NCBI GenBank assembly: GCA_018335695.1
Contig: JAGXRV010000013.1
Span: 49,037 to 113,036, forward strand
Direction: 5' to 3'
Length of the DNA stretch: 64,000 nucleotides
DNA from: Clostridium sp.
GTDB lineage: Bacteria; Bacillota; Dethiobacteria; Dethiobacterales; Dethiobacteraceae
In this document: positions 8,717 to 18,373 of the stretch, piece by piece
Layout: every line of letters starts with the position of its first letter
How positions within the stretch are numbered: position 1 is the stretch's first letter
Notes under the pieces: generated by a model
Databases searched by the model: none
What the model was told of the DNA's origin: nothing
The model's input: only the letters and a program-made list of their open reading frames with translations
Position numbers and translations under genes: made by a program

Positions 8717-10567
8717 CTATGCCAGCAAACGGGCAACAAGACCGCCTACCAGAAAAGCAATAACAAGCGAACCGCCCCAGATAGCAGTGCCGTCTTTCCA
8801 GCCACGCTCTTTCACCATCACCATAATGCAGGCTATGCAGGGCACAAAGAGAGTGATAGTAACAAGCCCCACCATTGTTTGCAGCGGCGTCAGCATTAAA
8901 TTATACAGTCCTGCGGCGCCAAAGTCCCTCCGCATGATCCCCATCACAAAAGCTGTGCTCGCCTCTCTTGGGAGTCGCAACCAGCCTTCAGTCAACGGTG
9001 ACAACCAATTTTGCAGCCCTGTCAATGCGCCTGTATATGCCAGCACAGTTATTGCCACCGCAGCCAGTAAAAACAGCGGTGCGGCTTCTTTAATAAAAGC
9101 TAAAGATTTTAGGTATGTCTTGGTAAGCACATTTTTAACCTGCGGCAAACGCAGGGGCGGCAAATCAATCAGCAAGTGCGTAGATTCTCCGGGCAGAAGC
9201 TTATTTAAAACCGTACCAAGAAAAACAAAAACAGTAAATATTATTAATATATAAACGGCAAGATAGCCAAAACCAAGGGGGGCAATCAAGCCGGCAATAA
9301 CACCGATTTGAGCCGAACAAGGAATGGTGACTCCAAGCAGCGCTGTGGCAATCATCCTCTCGCGTTTCGAACCGAGCAAGCGTGTAGTGATGGTAGCCAT
9401 AGTTACGCAGCCAAAGCCAAGTATCACAGGGATAATGGCGCGCCCGTTCAAGCCTAAGCCGGTGAGCATTCTGTCAACTAAGGTTGCCAGCCGAGGCAGG
9501 TAGCCCGAGTCTTCCAGCAATGATAATCCTAAATAAAAACCGACCACGAGCGGCAGGAGCAAGCCAAACAAGTAAACAGGCGCCATAGTCAGCAAGCCGA
9601 ATTCCCCGGCTAATAGTAAACCAAAGAATCCTTCCGGGGAGAAAAAACGGAAAATTAGTGCCGTAATAAATTCGCTGTATATTCCCAGCATAATAGTCTC
9701 TTCTGTCAGACCGACCACAGTCTGCGCGACAAAGACGCCAATAAACCAATACATGGCCATTAAAATTGCAAAAAGAATCGGCACACCTGTAACGGGGCGG
9801 ACAGCCCACTGTCCAAGCAGCCTATTCCATTTCTTGATAACTTGTTTAGCCTGGACGACGTCATCAATAATTGCATTGACCCGCTGACGCCGGCGCAGGT
9901 AAATTTCCTCTCGCAACGGCAAAGCTTGCTGACCATGGCAAAAAGCTACTTCCTCATCTCCTTCAAGAATCAGCAGCGCATCTCCTCGCCCCATTCCTGT
10001 CGCCATCAGCCGCTCAAGCTCCGGCTGAATACGCGCATCTGCATACCCTAAAGCAGCTTTAGCAATGGCAGCCTTCAACTCACGGAGGCCTTCCTTCTTT
10101 ACTGCCACTGTAGGGATGACAGGAACACCCAAATGCTTACTGAGCTTGGCAACATTAATCGTTTTTCCGCTCCGGACAGCCTCATCCATCATATTCAAAG
10201 CAACCACAGTAGCGATGCCCATGTCTATTAACTGTTGAGTTAAAAATAAATCCCGCTCCAAATGAAGCGCATCCACAATATTAATCACTATATCGGCATG
10301 TAAGATAATATCACGAGCGACGCGCTCCTCATCATTAAACGAGGAAACACCGTAAACTCCCGGTATATCCATTAAAATGTAGTCGCCGTAAGGCGCAGTA
10401 TGAATTTCAACCGTCGTGCCGGGGAAATTGGAGACATCAACATATTTGCCTGTCAATTCATTAAAAAATACAGACTTACCAACATTAGGATTACCCACCA
10501 GCACAAGACGCTTTTTGCCCTGCGGCAGCTCCATAGTTTCAGCAAGATTATGGCAATGCTTGTTCAT
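8717..10567 (-). CDS. feoB: Ferrous iron transporter FeoB
   Basis: 616 residues: cytosolic G domain (G1 GNPNVGKS, G3 DIPGVYG, G4 NMMD) in the first ~170, a GDI-like spacer, then a membrane domain with two Gate-type repeats (GYLPRLATLVDRMLTGLGL; GCVTMATITTRLL; TIPCSAQ). It imports Fe(II). It is shorter than the ~770-residue enterobacterial form, as in many Clostridia. The start at 10567 has AGGAGGTG 5 bases upstream; the open frame extends upstream to 10759 without a site. It follows feoA by 25 bases. Confidence 0.96.
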   Translation of the reverse strand: MNKHCHNLAETMELPQGKKRLVLVGNPNVGKSVFFNELTGKYVDVSNFPGTTVEIHTAPYGDYILMDIPGVYGVSSFNDEERVARDIILHADIVINIVDALHLERDLFLTQQLIDMGIATVVALNMMDEAVRSGKTINVAKLSKHLGVPVIPTVAVKKEGLRELKAAIAKAALGYADARIQPELERLMATGMGRGDALLILEGDEEVAFCHGQQALPLREEIYLRRRQRVNAIIDDVVQAKQVIKKWNRLLGQWAVRPVTGVPILFAILMAMYWFIGVFVAQTVVGLTEETIMLGIYSEFITALIFRFFSPEGFFGLLLAGEFGLLTMAPVYLFGLLLPLVVGFYLGLSLLEDSGYLPRLATLVDRMLTGLGLNGRAIIPVILGFGCVTMATITTRLLGSKRERMIATALLGVTIPCSAQIGVIAGLIAPLGFGYLAVYILIIFTVFVFLGTVLNKLLPGESTHLLIDLPPLRLPQVKNVLTKTYLKSLAFIKEAAPLFLLAAVAITVLAYTGALTGLQNWLSPLTEGWLRLPREASTAFVMGIMRRDFGAAGLYNLMLTPLQTMVGLVTITLFVPCIACIMVMVKERGWKDGTAIWGGSLVIAFLVGGLVARLLA

Positions 10568-10592
10568 AAAACACCTCCTGCCAATAAAAATT

Positions 10593-10817
10593 TCAAGATG
10601 CTTCCTTAACAGTGATTTTGCAGGCGATACTGCGACCGATTGCCAGTTCCTGCCACCCTGCATAAACAACCACCGGTCCGGCAGGCAACTTTTCCCCGCA
10701 AGTAACCACACTTCCTTCACATAAGCCGAAGCGAATAGCCTGAGCGCGCACTCGTTCATCTGCTATTTTACAAATTTCCACTTTCTTGCCGCGCCTTACT
10801 TTGTCAAGCGTTGTCAT
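10593..10817 (-). CDS. feoA: FeoA-like SH3-fold iron transport protein
   Basis: 74 residues of the FeoA SH3-like family: MTTLDKVRRGKKVEI, AIRFGLCEGSVVTC and IACKITVKEAS. FeoA assists FeoB in Fe(II) import. GGAGGTG lies before the ATG. Two Fur-like boxes lie just upstream, so the operon is probably repressed by Fe-loaded Fur. Confidence 0.92.
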   Translation of the reverse strand: MTTLDKVRRGKKVEICKIADERVRAQAIRFGLCEGSVVTCGEKLPAGPVVVYAGWQELAIGRSIACKITVKEAS

Positions 10818-10832
10818 AAAAACACCTCCAAA

Positions 10833-10847
10833 TGATAATCGTTCTCA
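10833..10847. promoter_or_regulatory. Fur box 1 upstream of feoA
   Basis: TGATAATCGTTCTCA matches the 7-1-7 Fur consensus TGATAAT-N-ATTATCA at 12 of 14 positions and lies 16 bases from the feoA start codon. Confidence 0.8.
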
Positions 10848-10879
10848 CTAAAAAATAAAAAAAAGATAAAATGAAACCT

Positions 10880-10900
10880 GTTCTCATTTTCAATGATAAC
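10880..10900. promoter_or_regulatory. Second Fur-like site upstream of feoA
   Basis: GTTCTCA-N7-TGATAAC; read on the minus strand it contains GATAAT-like hexamers (GAAAATGAGAAC). With box 1 it brackets an AT-rich stretch likely to hold the feoA promoter. Confidence 0.6.
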
Positions 10901-10917
10901 TAAAGCACTTTTTCCTG

Positions 10918-11949
10918 TCAAGCACTTTTTTCTCCTAAAGCAACAAGCAATGTTTCAAGCGCCAGCACCTGGTCGATTTTCCCACGTTTGATATCCAAAT
11001 CGGTCTGCAGCAGCAATTCGACCGCACGGCAAAGCATGGCATCAGTCGCATAGGCGGCCTGGCCGGCTAATTTCTCCGCAGCGTAAGGATGAATCCCTAA
11101 CTGAGCGGAAAGATCAGCCGCTTGACAGCCGTTTTCGAGTAATTCACGAGTCTGCCCCAACATACGAAACTGTCTGACAAGCATGGCGAGAATCCGCAGA
11201 GGCGGTTCACCTGCAGACAATAAATCTTTAAGCAAAAAGAGCGCTTTTGGGGTGCGTCCTAAAACTGCCGCATCCGTCAGCGCAAAGATATCTCCCTGAA
11301 TCGAACGAGAGGTAGCGAGCAATACGCTGTTTTCATCAATTTCTTTTTTACTGCCTAAATATGTAAAGAGTTTTTCCAATTCACCGTCGAGCCGGCGCAA
11401 ATCCCGCCCAATCCGCTCAAGCAAAAGATCCAAAGTCGGTCTGTCCGCAGTTTTCCCGGCGGCGGCAATCCGCTCCCGCACCCAAGCGTAGAGCGCCGCA
11501 GCCTTTAACGGTTCATAAAAGTAGAGAGCACCTGCCGCCATCAGCGCTTTTGCGGTTTTATTAGTTTTAAGTAAATCGTGCGCACAAATTACAATGCAGG
11601 AACTGGAGTCCCCCCGAGTGTGGTAAGCTGATAATCTGTCCAGCGCGTCTTTATCATCAGCATTTTTAGCAAAATACGGAGCATCCGACACGACTATCAG
11701 TCTGCTTGCACTAAAGAGAGAAACTGTCTCCGCCAGATCGAGGACATGACTCAAAGAATAAACTTTCCCGTCAATACGGGTAACATCGACAGTACCGTTT
11801 TTGCACTCCATCAACCGCCGGACTGCCTGAATTGCTTCATCCATTAAGAAATCTTCACTGCCGGAAAAAATATAGACAGCTCTGACAAGCCCAAGGGCTT
11901 CCTCTCGCTTCAGACGCAAAAAATCAGGCTCTTTATTATAGGAATTCAT
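10918..11949 (-). CDS. holA: DNA polymerase III delta subunit (clamp-loader wrench)
   Basis: 343 residues. The N-terminal AVYIFSGSEDFLMDEAI and later SRLIVVSDAPYF fit the HolA fold (AAA+-like domains I-II plus collar domain). The delta subunit opens the beta sliding clamp in the replisome. Start ATG 11949 has GGAGG 7 bases upstream. Proximity to rpsT, gpr and spoIIP follows the usual order, although feo and VapBC modules intervene here. Confidence 0.92.
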   Translation of the reverse strand: MNSYNKEPDFLRLKREEALGLVRAVYIFSGSEDFLMDEAIQAVRRLMECKNGTVDVTRIDGKVYSLSHVLDLAETVSLFSASRLIVVSDAPYFAKNADDKDALDRLSAYHTRGDSSSCIVICAHDLLKTNKTAKALMAAGALYFYEPLKAAALYAWVRERIAAAGKTADRPTLDLLLERIGRDLRRLDGELEKLFTYLGSKKEIDENSVLLATSRSIQGDIFALTDAAVLGRTPKALFLLKDLLSAGEPPLRILAMLVRQFRMLGQTRELLENGCQAADLSAQLGIHPYAAEKLAGQAAYATDAMLCRAVELLLQTDLDIKRGKIDQVLALETLLVALGEKSA

Positions 11950-12015
11950 CTTTGGCCTCCGCCGTATCACAGTGTACACATTAATTCCACACTACGACAC
12001 AGATTCCTGCCAAGA

Positions 12016-13713
12016 TTACATTTTTGACTGCACCATTGCTGTAGGTCCCGTCAAAGGGTCATCCAGCCAAGCCGGTTCTCCATGATGGGGACGGATTACT
12101 GCCGCTTCCAAATCGTCCGGTACCGGCTGACCGCATTCAAGGTAAGCATTGAGCAAATGCTTGCGAAACAGTGCCTCAAAAGGCGCCGACAGATAATAGG
12201 GCATACTGTCTACCCACCAGGTATAATCGCTGCCCTCAGCTATCAACAGATTTTCTTTAGCGCGCAAAAATCGTTCCGGCGAAATTGTTCCGCGGATTTC
12301 CTCCAACATTTTGCGGGCGTCAAGCAGCATTTCCCATAGACGATTTTTACTTTCACTGCCTATCCAGCGGGTAACGCTATGGTCGACCCATGAGCCGGAG
12401 TGCAGATGAGTCAGTTCCCGCTCCGGCGGATGTGCAGCCAAGAATTCCGCCAGTGTTACAGTCTTTAGCAAAGAATCTGTGGAAAGACGACTGTAGAGGC
12501 GGTGCAAAAAGCCCTGTTTGTCGTCGGGATACCACTCCCAGGCATTTTCTCCGTCAAGCGCAATGGTAACAAGATGCGCTCCGTGATGACCGGCTACGCT
12601 CTCCCGAATCTTGTGCAAACGGTGAATCAGATCATCTACGGCATGGTCAAGACACATCTGATGATAGACAAAGCCAATCCGATCTGAGAGGTGACGATCC
12701 CGGAAAACTATGCTGATTTCCCTGTCTTGCACCTTTGCTTTATATGGCCGATAAAGCTCATCGGCATTCAGAACGTGTCCGAAGCCGTCGCGGTAAATTT
12801 CTGTGTGCAGCGAGTGTGCCAAAATCTCTTCATCACTCACAGTCCAAAGAAAACCATATTCGGCAAACATGGCGACCGCTTCCGGACTGACTGCCTGTTC
12901 CGGCGGCCAGACGCCCAAAGGAGAGCTGCCGAAATGCCGGCGAAACTGATTTATCGACCGCACAGTCTGTTCCGCGGCATCTTCAGGATAACTAAACGTA
13001 CGCGGCAGAGGCAGCCCGGGAGATGCCCTTAAGGCGGAGCTGCTGTCAATGAGCAGCGGAATAATGGGATGATAAAAGGGAGTGGTGATTAGTTCTATCT
13101 GGCCTTTCTCGGCTAATTCACGATGAACCGGCACCACTTGCCGGATAATCTCCCATTGTTTCTCGATAACAAGTTTCTTATCAGCTTCACAAAAATGTTG
13201 CCCTTTTTTCTGCAACGCCGCAAGCTGAGCGTCCTGCTGGCGAATTTCCGGATCAATCCAAGCAAGGTTAAACCAGACCTGCAAATCCAAATAATCCTGG
13301 TCTGTAAAACGAGCCAGAGCCGCGTCGACAGAAGCCGGTTCTCTGCAGCGCCCCTGCTTTGTCAATAATTCACTGTAGCGAGGCCAGCAGCAAATCACAC
13401 GCTCCCAGTGAATATCAAAATAATGTTGGAGCAGAAAACGTTTTTCTTGCCTGGACAACTCATTTACGGCTTTGTTTGCCCGCAAATAATAGTCATCCGC
13501 ACCGGCAAGGTAATCATCAAGCTGCGCAAGCAGGGAAGGCGTAAGATTAAATGTCTGACGAATCTCCGGATAATTACGGAGAATAGCGGCCATCTGGTAA
13601 TAATCTTTTGTCGCGTGCAGCCTTACCCAAGGCATTATATACTCTTTTTTTACTCTGTCTTGGTAATAAGGTTGATGCTGGTTCCAGATAAAGGCGATAT
13701 GCAGCGGTTTCAA
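12016..13713 (-). CDS. GH57 alpha-amylase/amylopullulanase-type glycoside hydrolase
   Basis: 565 residues, cytoplasmic (no signal). The opening IAFIWNQHQPYY is the first GH57 motif; the nucleophile Glu is in GVWPPEQAVS and the acid/base Asp in ALDGENAWEW. The C-terminal block WVDHSVTRWIG resembles amylopullulanase-type GH57. It should cleave alpha-1,4 (perhaps alpha-1,6) bonds of intracellular glucan. The start is TTG 13713 with AAGGAGGTG upstream; the glucanotransferase gene ends 1 base before, so the two form an operon. Confidence 0.9.
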   Translation of the reverse strand: MKPLHIAFIWNQHQPYYQDRVKKEYIMPWVRLHATKDYYQMAAILRNYPEIRQTFNLTPSLLAQLDDYLAGADDYYLRANKAVNELSRQEKRFLLQHYFDIHWERVICCWPRYSELLTKQGRCREPASVDAALARFTDQDYLDLQVWFNLAWIDPEIRQQDAQLAALQKKGQHFCEADKKLVIEKQWEIIRQVVPVHRELAEKGQIELITTPFYHPIIPLLIDSSSALRASPGLPLPRTFSYPEDAAEQTVRSINQFRRHFGSSPLGVWPPEQAVSPEAVAMFAEYGFLWTVSDEEILAHSLHTEIYRDGFGHVLNADELYRPYKAKVQDREISIVFRDRHLSDRIGFVYHQMCLDHAVDDLIHRLHKIRESVAGHHGAHLVTIALDGENAWEWYPDDKQGFLHRLYSRLSTDSLLKTVTLAEFLAAHPPERELTHLHSGSWVDHSVTRWIGSESKNRLWEMLLDARKMLEEIRGTISPERFLRAKENLLIAEGSDYTWWVDSMPYYLSAPFEALFRKHLLNAYLECGQPVPDDLEAAVIRPHHGEPAWLDDPLTGPTAMVQSKM

Positions 13714-13714
13714 A

Positions 13715-15790
13715 TCAACTCACCTCCTTTTCCAGCTTAGAAACTTGCTGTATAAATGAAAGCGAGACTGCCTCACCGGACTGCAAGCCGAGCTGCCAGG
13801 CGGGCAATAATGTCGACCCTTGATAGACCCGCTCCAAGCCGTCTTCCGACTGAGAGACAGTTTCGAGCGGCATCCGCCAGAGCTTTACAGGCTGGGCAAA
13901 ACTAAACCGGGTAGAGATGCCAAGCCACTCATCCACAAGACTTATCTGCTCCACCTGAGGCAATTCACCGCGTGAGGAAAGATTGCGCTCTTGCAACTCT
14001 ACACCCGGCAGATGATAATAACGATCCTGTGCCTGACCGGCCAAAAAATTAAGATTAAACTCTACAGCAAAGAACACAGCTAATTGGCTTTCCCCAAAAT
14101 TTATCAGCCGATAATCATAACGTATTTCACCGCTCTGCGGCTGATAAGTCAGCATTTTTTCCACCCTTACCGGCCATATCTGTCCGGCGATGCCGACTGA
14201 GCCATCCCGCCCAAGGCTGATACGAGCCGCACCATTTTTTTCTTCGGCTTGAAGCAGATAAGGACTGCCGGCAAAGTTACCCAATTCAACTGTGCCAAGC
14301 CCGTGCAATAAGTCTTCCAGTCCGGTGTCGACAGAAAAAAAATGATCAATCAATGAGGCTTTACGGTAATTGTCATAAATCAATAATTGCTCCAATCCTG
14401 CCTCTTTAACCCGGGTGATTTGATGAATTGTTTTTATTTCCGAGTTGTCGCACTGCCCGGCAGCAAGCTCAAAAATATTGCAATGATATGCTTCCGGACG
14501 GCGGCTGAGCACATCAAAAAGATTGAAGCGGAGCGGTTTATAATCCAGTTCAAGCAAAGAACCGCCTTGTGCCGGGGAAAGAACAAAAGCAAGTTCCGGG
14601 CCGCTCACTAAAACTTCCTCCGCACCGTCGAAATCAAAGTCTTTCTTCTCCAGTTCCAGCCAGCTTTGCTGCGGGTGTAAAAAGCGGTCAATCACAGTTT
14701 CCGCAGCAATTATTCTGCTGTAGAGTGCGGAGCGAAGAAAATTTAAGTATAGCCCGCCAAACACCCCATGCCAGTAAGCACAGTTGCACTGACTTGCCCA
14801 AAGGTGTTCCCGCGCCTCTTCTTTCTGCGGACCGTCCGGCAAGAGCTCCAGCTTTTCCCGCACATGCAGCATTCTTTTATGAATTTGGTTGCTCTCCGGA
14901 TAACGGATAAAAAAGTTTCTCCAGAAACCTCCTGACCACTCCATCATCTCGCGGTAAGAACCGGCAGGCAGATATACGCGTCCGGCGGGTGGCCGTTCTT
15001 TTAGATATTCGGCGCAAGTGGTAACACTAAGCCAGTGGCTGTTTTCCTCCAGCAGTGTAAAAAAGCGGCGCAGCCATTGCCTGTCATAGACCAGCTCTGC
15101 TGTTCCGGGCCATGAACCAAACTTTTCTCCGTCATCAGCAAGCACTACCACCCGCTCTCCCTCTGCCGTAGCCATTTTAAAAAGATAATCAATAGTTTCC
15201 TGTGGCTCGGCAAAGGGAACCAGATAGCGCAACTTTTCATTGATAGGGAAGATATAGAGCGGCTTCCCTTCTTCTTCAGTCAAATAATAGTGAAGGGTGT
15301 CTTCTTCCGAAAAGCCCGCATTGCGGAAGTGAGCATCATCGAGCACAGTGTAGCTGATCCCCGCCTCCGAAAGCGACTGAGCCAAGTGCGGCTCCCAAAC
15401 CCGCTCCGCCAACCAGGCGCCGCTCACATCCACCTGAAAATTTTCGCGTATGAAACGGCTCTGCTTTTCCAGCTGTCCTGCTTTATCCGCATCGGGAATC
15501 GCCGCAAGAATCGGCTCAAAAAACGCCCCACCCATCATTTCTATCTGGCCGCAGGTGACTAAGTGTCGCAAACGTTCAATAAACTCCGGTCTGTTTGCCT
15601 GCAGCCAGCCAAAAAGAATCCCCGAGTAATGCTGGACTACTTTCAGTCGGGGAAAGCGTTCCAGCTCACTGATAAACGGTTCATACGCAGCAAGGTATGT
15701 CCGCTCAAATACTTCGGAAAGATTGCCCTCCGGTTGGTGGTTATGCAAAACAAAAATAAGCTTAATTTTTTTCATCTGCTCTTGATCCAT
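13715..15790 (-). CDS. GH57 4-alpha-glucanotransferase/alpha-amylase
   Basis: 691 residues: an N-terminal GH57 barrel with FVLHNHQPEGNL, nucleophile Glu in AERVWEP and acid/base Asp in LADDGEKFGSW, then DUF1925/DUF1926-like beta domains as in the Thermococcus 4-alpha-glucanotransferase. It disproportionates malto-oligosaccharides. ATG 15790 with GGAGG 7 bases upstream. It is transcribed divergently from the DUF4912-branching enzyme pair, sharing a ~210-base intergenic region. Confidence 0.92.
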   Translation of the reverse strand: MDQEQMKKIKLIFVLHNHQPEGNLSEVFERTYLAAYEPFISELERFPRLKVVQHYSGILFGWLQANRPEFIERLRHLVTCGQIEMMGGAFFEPILAAIPDADKAGQLEKQSRFIRENFQVDVSGAWLAERVWEPHLAQSLSEAGISYTVLDDAHFRNAGFSEEDTLHYYLTEEEGKPLYIFPINEKLRYLVPFAEPQETIDYLFKMATAEGERVVVLADDGEKFGSWPGTAELVYDRQWLRRFFTLLEENSHWLSVTTCAEYLKERPPAGRVYLPAGSYREMMEWSGGFWRNFFIRYPESNQIHKRMLHVREKLELLPDGPQKEEAREHLWASQCNCAYWHGVFGGLYLNFLRSALYSRIIAAETVIDRFLHPQQSWLELEKKDFDFDGAEEVLVSGPELAFVLSPAQGGSLLELDYKPLRFNLFDVLSRRPEAYHCNIFELAAGQCDNSEIKTIHQITRVKEAGLEQLLIYDNYRKASLIDHFFSVDTGLEDLLHGLGTVELGNFAGSPYLLQAEEKNGAARISLGRDGSVGIAGQIWPVRVEKMLTYQPQSGEIRYDYRLINFGESQLAVFFAVEFNLNFLAGQAQDRYYHLPGVELQERNLSSRGELPQVEQISLVDEWLGISTRFSFAQPVKLWRMPLETVSQSEDGLERVYQGSTLLPAWQLGLQSGEAVSLSFIQQVSKLEKEVS

Positions 15791-15999
15791 TCATCTTCCT
15801 CCGGACGCGCGTATCGGCATTATTTTTGAAAAAGCTTACTAAAGAGTCCGAACAAGCGGCATAAACTTGCGCTTAGCTTACCCGCCGGATGCCCTTTTTT
15901 ATACAAAAAACCCAGAAGAAAACAGACAGGTATTATAATCAGCCAAGATAATGGCTATACTATAGTTTGTTACCCAGACATCCAAGCAAGGAGGATATT

Positions 16000-16521
16000 A
16001 TGTGCAAAGCCGACCGCCATGAACTAAATGCCGGCTGGAAACTGCCGGATGCTTATGAAATTGACCGCTTAGTTTTACTGCCGAAGGACCCGCATTGGCT
16101 GTTTGCCTACTGGGAAGTTACCGCAAAACTGGAAAACAGATTTCGGATGCGATATGGCGCTGACTGGGATACGGCTCGGCTGGTAATGCGAATCCATGAC
16201 CTCGAAAATGGCGGACAGAAGGAAGTTACGCTTGACTGCCACTCAGACAATAACTACTTGCAGGTTGACCACGCCGACCATGCTTATTATGTGGAAATGG
16301 GACGCATTCTACCGGACGGCAGCTTTATTTCCATGCTCACATCCAACACAATCCGCACTCCGAGAAATAGCATCTCTGCCGTTATCGATCCCAGTTGGAA
16401 AATGTTTGCCTTCTGGCGGCAGCAACCCCATTTTTCTGTCGGCGGCAGTTCATCCTTTGAATTTCAAACAGGCCTTGCTGCAACCGAATCATTCACCCCA
16501 GTAACCAAGGAGGAGAAATAG
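16000..16521 (+). CDS. DUF4912 protein
   Basis: 173 residues with the DUF4912 hallmark LVLLPKDPHWLFAYWEVT and further on PRNSISAVIDPSW. The fold is probably a beta-sandwich that may bind carbohydrate; the gene recurs next to GH57 enzymes in Clostridia and Thermotogae. Start ATG 16000 follows AAGGAGG; the frame is open from 15967. The stop is 1 base from the branching-enzyme start, with the AAGGAGG for that gene inside its 3' end. Confidence 0.88.
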   Translation: MCKADRHELNAGWKLPDAYEIDRLVLLPKDPHWLFAYWEVTAKLENRFRMRYGADWDTARLVMRIHDLENGGQKEVTLDCHSDNNYLQVDHADHAYYVEMGRILPDGSFISMLTSNTIRTPRNSISAVIDPSWKMFAFWRQQPHFSVGGSSSFEFQTGLAATESFTPVTKEEK

Positions 16522-16522
16522 C

Positions 16523-18160
16523 TTGTCACAAGGTTATCTGGCTATTGTTCTGCACGCTCACCTGCCATATGTAAGGCATCCTGAGTATCCATTCTCCCTA
16601 GAAGAAAAATGGTATTTTGAGGCGCTTACAGAAACCTACCTGCCTCTATTTGGCGTATTTGAACGACTTCTGGCTGATGAAATTGATTTCAGGATTACCT
16701 TTTCTGTCTCGCCCACCTTAGCGGGAATGTGGCAAGATGAATACTTGCGCCACAAGTACAAAGGTTATCTTGAAAGGCTGCTAATTCTGGCAGACAGGGA
16801 AGTGGAACGCACAGCAAACGACCCTGTTTTTGCCCCTTTAGCGCAACAATACAAAGAACGTTTTCAGGAGGCACATCAGCGCTTTTTTAGCAGGTATAAC
16901 GGTGATCTGGTTACCGCCTTGCGCCGGTTGGCAGAAAGCGGCAAGATTGAATTGATAACCTGTGCCGGCACACACGGATATTTGCCTCTGCTGCACACAC
17001 AGCCGGAAGCAGTTTATGCTCAGGTAAATGCTGCCGTGGAACAGCATACACGCCTGTTCGGAGAAGCGCCAAAGGGCATCTGGCTGCCTGAATGCGCGTA
17101 TGATTACGGCATAGAACAAATCTTGCGCGAAGCCGGGATCAGCTACTTTTTCCTTGATGCCCATGGTATAGGCTATGCTAAACCACGACCGGCGTTCGGC
17201 ACATACAGTCCGCTGATTACCCCGTCAGGCGTAGCGGCTTTCGGCCGCGACGAGGAATCGAGCAAACAGGTTTGGAGCAAAACGGAAGGATATCCCGGAG
17301 ACTTTGATTATCGTGACTTTTACCGGGATATCGGCTTTGATTTGCCTCTTGAATATATCAGACCTTTCATCCATCCTGATGAAATCAGGTTACACACCGG
17401 CTTCAAATATTACCGCATTACCGGCAAATCGGACGACAAAGAAGCATACTGCCCAAAAAAAGCCGCTGAAAAACTGGTAGAACATGCCGGCAACTTTATG
17501 TTTAACCGTGAACGCCAAATTGAACATTTGGCAGGAGTTATGGGTCGCCCGCCTATCGTAGTCGCCCCGTATGACGCTGAATTGTTTGGTCACTGGTGGT
17601 ATGAAGGGCCAGACTGGTTGGAAGTTCTCTTTAGAAAAGTTTATTATGAACAAACAGTCTTTAGTCCGATTACCCCAAGTGAATACCTCTTGCTGAATAT
17701 GCCTTTGCAGGAAGCTGAACCTTCCGCATCCAGTTGGGGAGATAAAGGCTACCATGAAGTATGGCTAAACCAGGCAAATGATTGGACTTACCGCCACCTG
17801 CACATGGCGGCGGAAAAAATGATTAAAGCGGCGGCAGACTTTCCCGCCGCCGCCGGTATACAAAAAGAAGCCTTGAATCAGCTGGGACGCGAGCTGCTCC
17901 TGGCACAAGCAAGTGACTGGCCTTTTATTATGGCTTCCGGCACTATGGTGCGCTACGCGCGTGAACGGGTGGAAGACCATATTGTCCGCTTCAACAGGCT
18001 TCTTGAACAAATCTATAACGCAAACATCGAGCAAGAATGGCTGGAAAAACTGCAGGCAAGAGATAACCTGTTTCCCCAACTCGATTACCGCAGCTTTGCA
18101 CCGAAAGTGGCTGCGGCAAAGACTCTAATACCCTCTCCCTCTGGAAGAAGAATACTCTAA
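16523..18160 (+). CDS. GH57 1,4-alpha-glucan branching enzyme (DUF1957)
   Basis: 545 residues. GH57 motif 1 is VLHAHLPYVRHPEY; nucleophile Glu in WLPECAYD; acid/base Asp in APYDAELFGHWWYEGPDW; the C-terminal helical DUF1957 domain follows (SSWGDKGYHEVWLN). It matches the TK1436-type branching enzymes that form alpha-1,6 branches. Start TTG 16523 after AAGGAGGAG. The last ~11 residues (from TLIPSPSG) are encoded by a CCCTCTCCCTCTGG repeat, so the native C-terminus has been replaced or extended by a repeat. Confidence 0.93.
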   Translation: MSQGYLAIVLHAHLPYVRHPEYPFSLEEKWYFEALTETYLPLFGVFERLLADEIDFRITFSVSPTLAGMWQDEYLRHKYKGYLERLLILADREVERTANDPVFAPLAQQYKERFQEAHQRFFSRYNGDLVTALRRLAESGKIELITCAGTHGYLPLLHTQPEAVYAQVNAAVEQHTRLFGEAPKGIWLPECAYDYGIEQILREAGISYFFLDAHGIGYAKPRPAFGTYSPLITPSGVAAFGRDEESSKQVWSKTEGYPGDFDYRDFYRDIGFDLPLEYIRPFIHPDEIRLHTGFKYYRITGKSDDKEAYCPKKAAEKLVEHAGNFMFNRERQIEHLAGVMGRPPIVVAPYDAELFGHWWYEGPDWLEVLFRKVYYEQTVFSPITPSEYLLLNMPLQEAEPSASSWGDKGYHEVWLNQANDWTYRHLHMAAEKMIKAAADFPAAAGIQKEALNQLGRELLLAQASDWPFIMASGTMVRYARERVEDHIVRFNRLLEQIYNANIEQEWLEKLQARDNLFPQLDYRSFAPKVAAAKTLIPSPSGRRIL

Positions 18161-18200
18161 ATACCCTCTCCCTCTGGGAGAGGGCTAGGGTGAGGGAAAA
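18130..18200. repeat. Family C CCCTCTCCC repeat, two partial units
   Basis: ATACCCTCTCCCTCTGG occurs twice (around 18129 and 18162); the second continues into GGAGAGGGCTAGGGTGAGGG, an imperfect palindrome. The first copy is inside the branching-enzyme gene. Confidence 0.85.
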
Positions 18201-18297
18201 AAAGAATCCTCAGAAATACTTTCCTCAATAAAAAGTGACCGCAGGGACGGTTCTTGTGGTAGCGGTTTTTGAGGGAGAGAAGACCGAGCGGGCTAGA

Positions 18298-18342
18298 ACC
18301 ACCCCGGTGCTGCGCACCACCCCTCCAAGGGAGGGGAATTTT
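18298..18342 (-). repeat. Interspersed repeat family B, copy 1 (inverted)
   Basis: Reverse-oriented copy of the GC-rich element also at 28596-28640. Key parts are GGAGGGGAATTTT and ACCACCCCGGTG. The stretch 18161-18727 has no convincing gene; it holds repeat families B and C and a terminator. Confidence 0.75.
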
Positions 18343-18373
18343 GACCGCAGAGATAACAGCAGGGAAAGCTCGC

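Noticed and set aside
8682..9254. 190-codon plus-strand ORF
   Set aside because: Antisense shadow of feoB; composition mirrors the membrane domain.
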